Assembly (NCBI RefSeq): GCF_035594035.1 | Contig: NZ_CP141588.1 | Coordinates: forward strand, 2,944,501 to 3,008,500 | Length of the DNA: 64,000 nt | Direction: 5' to 3' | DNA from: Sphingomonas sp. LY54 | GTDB taxonomy: Bacteria; Pseudomonadota; Alphaproteobacteria; Sphingomonadales; Sphingomonadaceae | In this document: piece by piece, positions 43,503 through 51,424 of the stretch | Layout: every line of letters begins with the position of its first letter | Position numbering within the stretch: position 1 is the stretch's first letter | Position numbers and translations under genes: made by a program | Notes under the pieces: model-generated | Databases searched by the model: none | Seen by the model: only the letters and a program-made list of their open reading frames with translations | What the model was told of the DNA's origin: nothing

Positions 43503-44969
43503 TCAGCCGCCGGCGAGAGTGACGATCTTGACCCGCTCGCCGGGCCGCAGCGGCTGGTCGGCGGATCGGCCGTTGAGCATCAGGAAATGGTCGACCGGAT
43601 GGTCGCTCGCCATGCGGCGGGCAAGGCTCTGCACAGTGTCGCCGGCGCCGGCGGCGACCACCCGGATCTGGCGCGGGCGCAGGCTCTGCGCCTCGGCCGG
43701 GGTGAGCAGACGGAACGAGCCGATCAGCCGGCCGATCGCCGGCTCGCCGCCGCTTCCCGACGAGACCATGATGAAATGGTAAGCGGCATCGCCGCCGGTG
43801 GCGTAAGCGGCGACGACGATGTGCGCGTCGCCCTGCTCGGTGCGGACCAGGACCGGGACGACCAGAGCCGGCAGCCCGTTGATGCGCCTCTGCTCGGGCG
43901 CGCCGACCTCGGCCTGGCTGCCGCCGAGCATCTGGCCGAGCAGGGCCTCAACATAGGCGCCGAGCCCGCCGGCGGGGAGCGTGCCGCCGCCAAATTCGCC
44001 GCGGACGCCGTCGGGGCCGGCGAGCAGGATCGCCTGCGGGCTGTTGGTGAGGGTGAAGCCGGCCGGCGCCTCGAAGCTGATCCGCATCACCGGATGAGCG
44101 AAGCGGCTGCCGAGGACGAAGCCCTGTTCGGGGTCGTCGCCGTAGAGCAGACCATCGACCTGATCGAGGAAGGGACCGATCTTTTCGGGCAAGGCATTGT
44201 CGGCGACGCCGGTCTTGGCCGCGGTCTGGCGTGCGCGCTCGATCCGGTTCTCGGTGAGCGGGTGGGTGCGCGCCCATTCGGGGATGGCCTTGGCGTTCTC
44301 GCCGCCGGTGCCGGCCAGGAACTGCTCCTGCCGGGCGAGCGCGCCGAGCATGTCGGCGGCCTCGAACGGATCGTAGCCCGCCGCCTTCATGTAGCGGATG
44401 CCGAGATCGTCCGATTCATATTCCTGCGTGCGCGAATAGCGCAGAGTGAAATATTGGGCGGCCTGGCCGGCGAGGCGGGTAAGCCGGTCCGAACCGGTGA
44501 CGAGGCCGACCGCGATCACGCCAAGCTCGCGCAGGATCGAGCGGCTCTGCTGGCGCTCGGAGTGGTCGGCGACGATATGGCCGAGCTCGTGGGCGAGCAC
44601 CGAGGCGAGTTCGGCCTCGCTGTTGACGAGGCCCATCAGGCCGCGGGTGACGTAGATGTAGCAGCCGGGCACGGCGAAGGCGTTGACGACGTCGGTGTTG
44701 ACCAAGGTGAAGGTGCACGCGCCGCCAAGCTCCGCCGCTTGCGCGATCGTCTCGCCGATGCGCGCGACATAGGCTGCCTCGGGCCCCTGATAGGCGCCGC
44801 CAAACTCGGCCAGCAAGACGGGGTGCTGCTCGGCGCCGAGGCGGCGCTCCGCTTCCTCGATCTGCGGGTGATATTCGGTTGGCTCGCTGCCGCCGCCGCA
44901 GCCGGCGATCAGGAGGAGGGAGCCGGCGAGGAGGGGCGATACAAAGCGACGCATGGATGCGCTACGCAT
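43503..44969 (-). CDS. M48-family metalloprotease lipoprotein (BepA/YfgC-like)
   Basis: A 488-residue protein with a lipoprotein signal (LLLIAGCGG) and a periplasmic zinc protease domain: HELGHIVADH with the zinc ligands and catalytic Glu, and the downstream ligand in RTQEYESDDLGIRYM. A conserved THPLTENRIERA follows. The C-terminal part (from about residue 425) has a LysM-like stretch, GDTVQSLARRMASDHPVDHF, instead of the TPR domain of BepA. It probably helps quality control of outer-membrane proteins. ATG 44969 has GGAG four bases upstream; ATG 44954 is an alternative. Confidence 0.88.
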   Translation of the reverse strand: MRSASMRRFVSPLLAGSLLLIAGCGGGSEPTEYHPQIEEAERRLGAEQHPVLLAEFGGAYQGPEAAYVARIGETIAQAAELGGACTFTLVNTDVVNAFAVPGCYIYVTRGLMGLVNSEAELASVLAHELGHIVADHSERQQSRSILRELGVIAVGLVTGSDRLTRLAGQAAQYFTLRYSRTQEYESDDLGIRYMKAAGYDPFEAADMLGALARQEQFLAGTGGENAKAIPEWARTHPLTENRIERARQTAAKTGVADNALPEKIGPFLDQVDGLLYGDDPEQGFVLGSRFAHPVMRISFEAPAGFTLTNSPQAILLAGPDGVRGEFGGGTLPAGGLGAYVEALLGQMLGGSQAEVGAPEQRRINGLPALVVPVLVRTEQGDAHIVVAAYATGGDAAYHFIMVSSGSGGEPAIGRLIGSFRLLTPAEAQSLRPRQIRVVAAGAGDTVQSLARRMASDHPVDHFLMLNGRSADQPLRPGERVKIVTLAGG

Positions 44970-45795
44970 CGCTCTCCACTTGGTTGCTTTCGCCGGCCTG
45001 TTCCCCGGCGGAAGCCGGGGTCCAGCCCTCAGGCCGAGAATGGGCCCCGGCTTTCGCCGGGGAGCAAGTGGGTTCGGACGTCAGGGCGAGGCCGTGGCCC
45101 AGAGCGATGCGCTCGTCGAACACGAAGCATTCGCCGCGCCAGAGGCTTTCGGCTTGGTCGACCGTCTCGAGGTAGCGCAGGATGCCGCCCTTCAGATGAT
45201 GGACGCCGTCGACGCCCTCGGCCTTCAAAAAGGCGGTCGCCTTCTCGCAGCGTATGCCGCCGGTGCAGAACATCGCGACCTGGCTCTTGCCCTCGAGCAA
45301 CGTGTCGCGATTGGCGCGGAACCAGCCGGGGAAATCGCGGAAGCTGATTGTCTCCGGGTTCACCGCGCCCGCGAACGTGCCGAGATCGACCTCGAAGCCG
45401 TTGCGCGTGTCGATCACCAGGGTCTCGGGATCGGCGATCAAAGCGTTCCACGCCTCGGGCTCGACATAGGCGCCGACGCCCTCGATCGCGTCGAGATCCG
45501 GCACGCCCATCGTGACGATCTCCTTCTTGAGCCGCACCTTCATCTTGCCGAACGGCATCGTCTCGGCGTGCGAATATTTGACCTCGATATCGGCGCAGCC
45601 GGGCAAGGCGCGGATATGGCCGAGGACGCGGCCGAGCCCGTCCGGAGCGCCGGCGATCGTGCCGTTGATGCCTTCGCGGGCGAGCAAAAGGGTGCCCTTC
45701 ACGCCAGCTTCCGCGCACAGATCCGCCAGCGGGCCTTTGAGCGCCGCCGGGTCGGCGAAGTCGGAAAACTGGTACAAAGCGGCGACGCTGATCAT
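44962..45795 (-). CDS. trhO: tRNA uridine 34 hydroxylase TrhO (rhodanese-fold)
   Basis: A 277-residue protein. The N-terminal acylphosphatase-like domain holds GTLLLAREGINGTIAG and the rhodanese domain has the active-site Cys in MFCTGGIRCEKATAFL. TrhO proteins hydroxylate uridine 34 of some tRNAs to 5-hydroxyuridine. ATG 45795 (MISVAALYQF) gives the family N-terminus. The last 30 or so residues (from CSPAKAGAHSRPEGW) are encoded by a family C palindromic repeat and are absent from what I know of the family, so the C-terminus has been remodelled. The end overlaps the M48 gene by eight bases. Confidence 0.9.
   Translation of the reverse strand: MISVAALYQFSDFADPAALKGPLADLCAEAGVKGTLLLAREGINGTIAGAPDGLGRVLGHIRALPGCADIEVKYSHAETMPFGKMKVRLKKEIVTMGVPDLDAIEGVGAYVEPEAWNALIADPETLVIDTRNGFEVDLGTFAGAVNPETISFRDFPGWFRANRDTLLEGKSQVAMFCTGGIRCEKATAFLKAEGVDGVHHLKGGILRYLETVDQAESLWRGECFVFDERIALGHGLALTSEPTCSPAKAGAHSRPEGWTPASAGEQAGESNQVESDA
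44998..45066. repeat. Palindromic repeat, family C, copy 3 (inside trhO)
   Basis: CCCCGGCGGAAGCCGGGG and CCCCGGCTTTCGCCGGGG in opposite halves of a 69-base unit. It lies in frame within the 3' end of trhO, replacing the natural C-terminus. Confidence 0.8.
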
Positions 45796-45893
45796 CGGGC
45801 AGGGCGTTCCATTCGGGGGGCGGCGCTTACTTAAGGGCTCGATCGCGCGCACACCAGCTTTGGAAATCGGCGGAGGCGTGCTAACGGCCCGCC

Positions 45894-47780
45894 ATGCTTA
45901 CCATCAGCGACGTCACGGTCCGCCTCGGCGGAAGGGTCATCCTCGACCATTGTTCGGCCAGCCTGCCGCCCCGCAGCCGGGTCGGCTTGATCGGCCGCAA
46001 CGGCGCCGGCAAGTCGACTTTGATGAAGGTGATCGCCGGGATGGGCGAGCCCGACGACGGCGAGGTCAGCATGCCGCGCGGCGCGCGCATGGGCTATATC
46101 GCCCAGGAAGCGCCGGCCGGGAAGAAGACCCCGTTCGAGACGGTGCTGGAGGCCGATGTCGAGCGCGCGCGCCTGCTCGACGAGGCCGAGCATAGCGACG
46201 ATCCGCACCGGCTCGGCGAACTCCACGAGCGATTGAACGCGATCGACGCCCATTCCGCGCCGGCCCGCGCCGCCAAGATCCTGATCGGCCTCGGCTTCGA
46301 CGAGGACATGCAGCACCGCCCGCTCGATTCCTTCTCGGGCGGCTGGCGGATGCGCGTCGCATTGGGCGCCCTGCTCTTCTCCGAGCCCGATCTGCTGCTG
46401 CTCGACGAGCCTTCGAACCACCTCGACCTCGAGGCGACCTTGTGGCTCGAATCGTTCCTCAAATCCTATCCCGCGACGATGATCGTGATCAGCCACGAGC
46501 GCGACCTGCTGAACAATGTCGTCGACCACATCCTCCACCTCGATCGCGGCAAGACCACGCTCTATGTCGGCGGCTATGACGCGTTCGAGCGCCAGCGCGC
46601 CGAGCGCATGGCGCAGCTCGAATCGGCGCGCGCCGCGCAGATGGCGCAGCGCGCCAAGCTGCAGGATTATATCGCCCGCAACAGCGCCCGGGCGAGCACC
46701 GCCAAGCAGGCGCAGTCGCGCGCCAAGGCCCTGGCCAGGATGCAGCCGATCGCCGCCATGGCCGAGGATCCGAGCCTGTCGTTCGGTTTCCCGAGCCCGA
46801 CGGAGCTCAAGCCGCCGCTGGTGACCCTGGACATGGCCGCGGTCGGCTATACCGAGGGCCAGCCGATCCTGCAGCGCTTGAACTTCCGGCTCGACCCGAC
46901 CGACCGCGTCGCCTTGCTCGGCCGCAACGGCAACGGCAAGACGACGCTGGCGCGGCTGCTCGCGGCGCAGCTTGCGCCGATGGACGGTGCGATCACCGCC
47001 TCGGGCAAGATGAAGGTCGGCTATTTCACCCAATATCAGGTGGAAGAGCTCGACCGCGACGATACGCCGCTCGAGCATATGACCCGCGTCATGAAGGGCG
47101 CGACGCCGGGCGCGGTGCGCGCGCAGCTCGGCCGGTTCGGCTTTTCGGGCGAGATGGCGACGCAGAAGGTCGGCAAGATGTCGGGCGGCGAGCGCGCGCG
47201 GCTGGCGCTGGCCCTGATCACGCGCGAAGCGCCGCACATGCTGATCCTCGACGAGCCGACCAACCATCTCGACGTCGATGCGCGCGAGGCCCTGGTCCAG
47301 GCGCTCAACGAATATAGCGGCGCGGTCGTCGTGGTCAGCCACGACCGCCACATGCTTGAGCTCACCGCCGACCGGCTGGTGCTGGTCGACGGCGGCACCG
47401 CCACGGAATATACCGGCACGCTCGACGATTATACCGACATGGTGCTCGGCAAGAAGCCGGCCGGCGGCGGGGCGGCATCGAGCGGACCCAAGATCAGCCG
47501 CAAGGACGAGCGCCGCCTCGCCGCCGAGGCCCGCGAGCGCAGCCAGAGCCTGCGCAAGCGCGCCAAGGCCGCCGAGGAGCTGGTCGCCCGGCTGGGCGCG
47601 CGCGGCAGCGCGATCGACCGCGCCATGTTCGACCCGTCCGCGGCCGATGCGGCCGACGCCAAGCTCACCATGACGGAACTGATGAAGGTCAGGGCCGAGG
47701 TCGCGAAGCAGCTCGCCGCCGCCGAGGAGGAATGGCTCGAGCTGACCGAGATCCTGGAGGGGGAGCAGAAGGCCGCCTGA
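45894..47780 (+). CDS. ABC-F family ATPase (YheS-like)
   Basis: A 628-residue soluble protein with two ATPase domains and no membrane segment. Domain 1: GRNGAGKSTL, signature SFSGGWRMRVAL, LLLLDEPSNHLD. Domain 2: GRNGNGKTTL, signature KMSGGERARLAL, LILDEPTNHLD. The P-site tRNA interaction linker lies between (about residues 245-290), and a Lys/Arg/Glu-rich coiled-coil tail follows residue 525. ABC-F proteins act on stalled or antibiotic-bound ribosomes. Length and linker match YheS best; Uup is the alternative. Confidence 0.92.
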   Translation: MLTISDVTVRLGGRVILDHCSASLPPRSRVGLIGRNGAGKSTLMKVIAGMGEPDDGEVSMPRGARMGYIAQEAPAGKKTPFETVLEADVERARLLDEAEHSDDPHRLGELHERLNAIDAHSAPARAAKILIGLGFDEDMQHRPLDSFSGGWRMRVALGALLFSEPDLLLLDEPSNHLDLEATLWLESFLKSYPATMIVISHERDLLNNVVDHILHLDRGKTTLYVGGYDAFERQRAERMAQLESARAAQMAQRAKLQDYIARNSARASTAKQAQSRAKALARMQPIAAMAEDPSLSFGFPSPTELKPPLVTLDMAAVGYTEGQPILQRLNFRLDPTDRVALLGRNGNGKTTLARLLAAQLAPMDGAITASGKMKVGYFTQYQVEELDRDDTPLEHMTRVMKGATPGAVRAQLGRFGFSGEMATQKVGKMSGGERARLALALITREAPHMLILDEPTNHLDVDAREALVQALNEYSGAVVVVSHDRHMLELTADRLVLVDGGTATEYTGTLDDYTDMVLGKKPAGGGAASSGPKISRKDERRLAAEARERSQSLRKRAKAAEELVARLGARGSAIDRAMFDPSAADAADAKLTMTELMKVRAEVAKQLAAAEEEWLELTEILEGEQKAA

Positions 47781-47811
47781 TCCAAAGCGGCCGGCGCGCG
47801 TTCAGAACCGC

Positions 47812-48093
47812 ATGACGAGCCGCATCGAAGAGCTTCGCCGCCGCATGGAGGAAGCCGCCGCCGCGATGGATTTCGAGGAAGCGGGAAAGCTGCGCGACCA
47901 GATCAGCCTGCTGCGCGGGCAGGAGGACGAGGGCGCGGACGAGATCGACCCGACCGGCCTCGAACGCCAGCAGCCGGGCCGGATGGGGCTCGGCACCAGC
48001 CAGCAGCGCGTCACGCCGCCGCCGGGCTGGAAGCCCCCCAGGAAGCCCGATCCGATGACGCGGGGGCGATCGCGGGGGCGACGCCCATCTTAG
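47812..48093 (+). CDS. UvrB/UvrC-motif small protein
   Basis: A 93-residue protein. The N-terminal 35 residues form a UVR motif (RIEELRRRMEEAAAAMDFEE, then AGKLRDQISLLRG), the helical hairpin used by UvrB and UvrC to bind each other. The rest is Pro/Gly/Arg-rich and disordered. Such small UVR proteins are common in sphingomonads; their function is not known to me. It follows the ABC-F gene by 31 bases and is probably co-transcribed. Confidence 0.8.
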   Translation: MTSRIEELRRRMEEAAAAMDFEEAGKLRDQISLLRGQEDEGADEIDPTGLERQQPGRMGLGTSQQRVTPPPGWKPPRKPDPMTRGRSRGRRPS

Positions 48094-48102
48094 TGCCTTG
48101 AT

Positions 48103-48185
48103 CGTCATTGCGAGGAGCGCAGCGACGCGGCAATCCAGCGGGACGCGGAGATCGCCAGGATTGCTTCGCTTCGCTCGCAATGACG
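48103..48185. repeat. Palindromic repeat, family A, copy 2
   Basis: Arms CGTCATTGCGAGGAGCG and CGCTCGCAATGACG, with inner GCAATCC/GGATTGC arms and the loop GGGACGCGGAGATC shared with the copy at 26688-26772. It starts 10 bases after the UVR-motif gene. Confidence 0.85.
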
Positions 48186-48277
48186 GGGGGGCGGGAAGAC
48201 GGAAAGGCGTTAATCGCCAAATCTTTACCGACTGCGACGTAAAACCGGCCCGACGCGCGTAGCAGAGGGATTCGTGG

Positions 48278-49480
48278 ATGAGGGCGGCGCCTGCCTTGCC
48301 GATCGTGGCCGAGCCGTGCGCCCGCGCGCCCGCGGTTGACGGCTTCGTTGTGCGCGAATGCATCGTCCGTACCGTGCCCGAAGAGCTTGCGGCCGAATGG
48401 CAGGCGCTTGCCGAGGTGGCGGCAGAGCCCAATTGCTTCGCCGAGCCGTGGTTCGTCGCAGCCGGACTACGCAATCTAGCCGAGAGCGAGATCCGCCTAG
48501 TCGAGGTGCGGGAAGCGGGGCGGCTGATCGGAGTGCTGCCGCTATGCGCGGCGCGGGACTACGGCCGGATGCGCGTCGCCCATGTCGAGAACTGGCAGCA
48601 TTATCACGATTTCCTCGGCACCCCGCTCATCCGGGGCGGGGCCGAGCAGGCCTTCTGGTCGGCAATCCTCGCGCATCTCGACGGCGCCGACTGGGCGCCG
48701 GCCTTCTTCCATATGAGCGGCCTCGTCGAGGACGGGCCGGTCCATCGCGGCCTAGAAGCGGCGGCGCGGGCGCTGGGACGCGGCTGCCCGCTCGTCCACC
48801 GCACGGTCCGCGCCGAGCTTGCCAGCAGCCTTTCGCCCGCGGCTTATTATGAAAGCCATGTCCGAAAAAAGAAGCGCAAGGAGCTGAAAAGGCTGCAGAA
48901 CCGACTTTCCGAACTGGGTGCGGTTTCGGCCAGGAGCCTTGGCGGCGGGGAAGATGTCGGGGACTGGATCGACCAGTTTCTCGCGCTCGAAAGGGCCGGC
49001 TGGAAAGGCGAGGCCGGGTCGGCGCTGGGCTGTACGCCCGCCACCGAGGCCTTCTTCCGCGAAGCCGTGACCGGAGCGGCCGCTGCAGGCCGGCTCGATT
49101 TCCTCCGCCTCGACCTCGACGGGCGGCCGATCGCGATGCTCGTCAACTTCCTGACCCCGCCCGGCGCCTTCTCGTTCAAAATCGCCTTCGACGAGGCCTT
49201 CGCCCGCTTCTCGCCCGGCGTGCTGATCCAGCTCGAGAATCTGCGCGTGCTTGCGCGCGGCGACATCGCCTGGATGGACAGCTGCGCGGCCGAGCATCAC
49301 CCGATGATCGACAGCCTGTGGGGCGAGCGGCGCTCGGTCGTGCGCGCCACAATCCGCCTCGCCGGCATCCGGCGGGGTCTCATTTATTATGGCTGCCGGG
49401 CGCTCGAGCTTGCGTCGGCGGCGCGGTGGGCCGCGCTGAAGGCGCTCGCCACCGTGATGGCCCTGGAGGAAGTCGCGTGA
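48278..49480 (+). CDS. GNAT/FemAB-type acyltransferase (CelD/BcsL-like)
   Basis: A 400-residue protein with the double-GNAT layout of CelD/FemAB-like enzymes: an N-terminal half from about residue 28 (RTVPEELAAEWQALAEVAAE), KKKRKELKRLQNRLSELG in the middle, the second GNAT fold (GRLDFLRLDLDGRPIAMLVN) and the conserved KIAFDEAFARFSPGVLIQLE. Relatives take part in cellulose or exopolysaccharide assembly and may move acyl or aminoacyl groups. GAGGGA lies seven bases before ATG 48278. It is the first gene of a four-gene operon; the stop overlaps the next start as GTGA. Confidence 0.82.
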   Translation: MRAAPALPIVAEPCARAPAVDGFVVRECIVRTVPEELAAEWQALAEVAAEPNCFAEPWFVAAGLRNLAESEIRLVEVREAGRLIGVLPLCAARDYGRMRVAHVENWQHYHDFLGTPLIRGGAEQAFWSAILAHLDGADWAPAFFHMSGLVEDGPVHRGLEAAARALGRGCPLVHRTVRAELASSLSPAAYYESHVRKKKRKELKRLQNRLSELGAVSARSLGGGEDVGDWIDQFLALERAGWKGEAGSALGCTPATEAFFREAVTGAAAAGRLDFLRLDLDGRPIAMLVNFLTPPGAFSFKIAFDEAFARFSPGVLIQLENLRVLARGDIAWMDSCAAEHHPMIDSLWGERRSVVRATIRLAGIRRGLIYYGCRALELASAARWAALKALATVMALEEVA

Positions 49481-50334
49481 CGCCATTTGCAGAGCCCGCG
49501 CTGGACGTCCTGCGCGCCGCCTATCCCGAACGGCCGACACTGGTGCGCCACGAATTGTGCGACCACCCGCTGCTCGGCCTCGAGGCCTTGATTGCGCTGG
49601 CCCAGCGGATGCGGCCGGTCGACGTCGAATATAATCGCGCGGACCTGCCGGTCGGCGTGGACCCCGCGGAAACGCCGTCCAACGGCCTGTCGATCACCGA
49701 CACGATCCGGTCGATCGAGGAGAATGGATCGTGGATGGTGCTGAAGTTCGTCGAGCAGGACCCGCTGTACCGCGCCCTGCTCGCCGACACGCTCGCCGGC
49801 CTCGCGCCGGTGGTCGACCCGGCGACGGGGGCGATGCTGAAGCAGGAAGGCTTCATCTTCATCTCGTCGCCGCACGCGGTGACGCCGTTCCATTTCGATC
49901 CGGAGCACAACATCCTGCTCCAGATAAGGGGCGAGAAGGTGATGCATGTCTTCCCGGCCGGCGACGAGGCGGTGGCGCCCGCGCCCCTGCACGAGAAATT
50001 CCACGCCGGCGGCCACCGCAACCTTCCCTGGAGCGACGAATTCGCCGCCAAGGAAACGCCGTTCCGGCTGACGCCGGGGGACGGGCTGTATGTCCCGGTC
50101 AAGGCGCCGCATTGGGTCAAGAACGGCGCCCGGACGTCGATCTCCTTCTCGATCACCTGGCGTTCGGAATGGAGCTTCCACGAGGAATATGCCCATGGCT
50201 GCAACCGGCTGCTGCGGTCGATGGGGTTGAACCCCGCCGCCCCGCGCCGCTATCCTGACGGAAATCGGTGGAAATCGACCGCCTATCGCGCCCTTCGCCG
50301 GGCCGAAAGAGCGGTGAGGGGCGAGCGACATTGA
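49477..50334 (+). CDS. JmjC/cupin-like Fe(II)-dependent oxygenase
   Basis: A 285-residue protein with the JmjC-type cupin fold. The iron site reads PFHFDPEHN (His at about 139, Asp at about 141) and KAPHWVKNG (His at about 212). NILLQIRGEKVMHVFPAGD is the expected strand between. Bacterial proteins of this group are peptide or small-molecule hydroxylases related to FIH-type enzymes. GTG 49477 overlaps the upstream stop, and its own stop overlaps the TTG start of the glycosyltransferase gene. The coupling implies it works on the same product as the acyltransferase and glycosyltransferase. Confidence 0.78.
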   Translation: MTPFAEPALDVLRAAYPERPTLVRHELCDHPLLGLEALIALAQRMRPVDVEYNRADLPVGVDPAETPSNGLSITDTIRSIEENGSWMVLKFVEQDPLYRALLADTLAGLAPVVDPATGAMLKQEGFIFISSPHAVTPFHFDPEHNILLQIRGEKVMHVFPAGDEAVAPAPLHEKFHAGGHRNLPWSDEFAAKETPFRLTPGDGLYVPVKAPHWVKNGARTSISFSITWRSEWSFHEEYAHGCNRLLRSMGLNPAAPRRYPDGNRWKSTAYRALRRAERAVRGERH

Positions 50335-51329
50335 AGCATGAAGTCCAGCAGCCGCGGCTCAGCGTCGCCATGGCCGTCTATAACAATGCGCCGTTCCTCG
50401 CCGAGGCGATCGAGAGCATCCTTGCGCAGACGATCGGCGATTTCGAGTTCCTGATCGTCAACGACGGATCGACCGACGGCTCGGGCGCGATCATCGATGG
50501 ATACGCCGCGCGCGATCCGCGCATCCGCGCCATCCACCAGCCCAATCGCGGCCTCGTCGCCAGCCTCAACCACATGGTCGAGGAGGCGCGCGCGCCGCTG
50601 ATCGCGCGCATGGACGGCGACGACATCTCGCTGCCGACCCGGTTGGAGCGCCAGCTCGCCTTCCTGGACGCCAATCCGGATTACGGGGTCGTCGGCACCA
50701 GCACCCACGATATCGACGAGCAGGGGCGGCTCTCCCCAAACGTCGATTTCCACCCACTCGACCATGACGCCTTCCTGGCCGCGCTCGAGACCGGGCCGTG
50801 GCTGTGCCACCCGTCGGTGATCATGCGCCGCGACGTGGTGCGGGCGGCGGGCGGCTATCGCGCGGCCTTCCGCCATTGCGAGGATTACGATCTCTGGCTG
50901 CGCCTGTCGGAGACGACCAAGCTGTGCACGCTCCCCGACCGGCTGTTCCACTATCGCCGCTCGCCCACCCAGGTGAGCAGCGCCCATGTCCTCGAGCAAT
51001 TGACCGGGGCCGCGATCGCCTATGCCGCGCATTGCGAGCGCGAAGCCGGCCGGCCCGACCCGACCGAGGGCCTGGAACGGCTGCCGCCGATCGACCGGCT
51101 GGATGCTGTGTTCGGCCGCGGAGGCGTGTCGCGCGAGGTCCGCGCCAAGGTTGCGCCCAACATCGTCTGGTCCGCGGGAGCGCTGCGCGGCGACGGCTTC
51201 CCGTTGCTGCTCGCCCATATCGAGGAAGGCGGCGACCGCGCCGGCCTGTGGCGGACGGCGCTGCGCCTCGTGAAGCTGGGCGAGCCCGGACGGGCGGCGC
51301 GGCTCGCTCTCGCCCTCGCGGCCGCCTGA
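50331..51329 (+). CDS. Family 2 glycosyltransferase
   Basis: A 332-residue GT-A enzyme. The nucleotide-sugar site has LSVAMAVYNNAPFLAEAIES, LIVNDGSTDGSG and the metal-binding DGDD (ARMDGDDISLP); HCEDYDLWLRLSE provides the ED catalytic region. The C-terminal 100 residues are helical with no membrane anchor. The TTG start at 50331 overlaps the JmjC gene stop; the ATG 13 codons on would cut the first beta strand. The donor sugar is unknown. It precedes an exporter gene, so its product is probably exported. Confidence 0.87.
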   Translation: MKHEVQQPRLSVAMAVYNNAPFLAEAIESILAQTIGDFEFLIVNDGSTDGSGAIIDGYAARDPRIRAIHQPNRGLVASLNHMVEEARAPLIARMDGDDISLPTRLERQLAFLDANPDYGVVGTSTHDIDEQGRLSPNVDFHPLDHDAFLAALETGPWLCHPSVIMRRDVVRAAGGYRAAFRHCEDYDLWLRLSETTKLCTLPDRLFHYRRSPTQVSSAHVLEQLTGAAIAYAAHCEREAGRPDPTEGLERLPPIDRLDAVFGRGGVSREVRAKVAPNIVWSAGALRGDGFPLLLAHIEEGGDRAGLWRTALRLVKLGEPGRAARLALALAAA

Positions 51330-51424
51330 ACGGCGCTGCCGGGCGGCCGTCGCAATTCTTCCGGACGGCGGTTATAGCTGGGGCCCAGAGAGGGCCGACA
51401 CGGCTCCGGGACCTGGGGAATGCT

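Noticed and set aside
48103-48185. Repeat units considered as a CRISPR array together with 26688-26772
   Set aside because: The units are single, far apart and palindromic, without regular spacers or cas genes.
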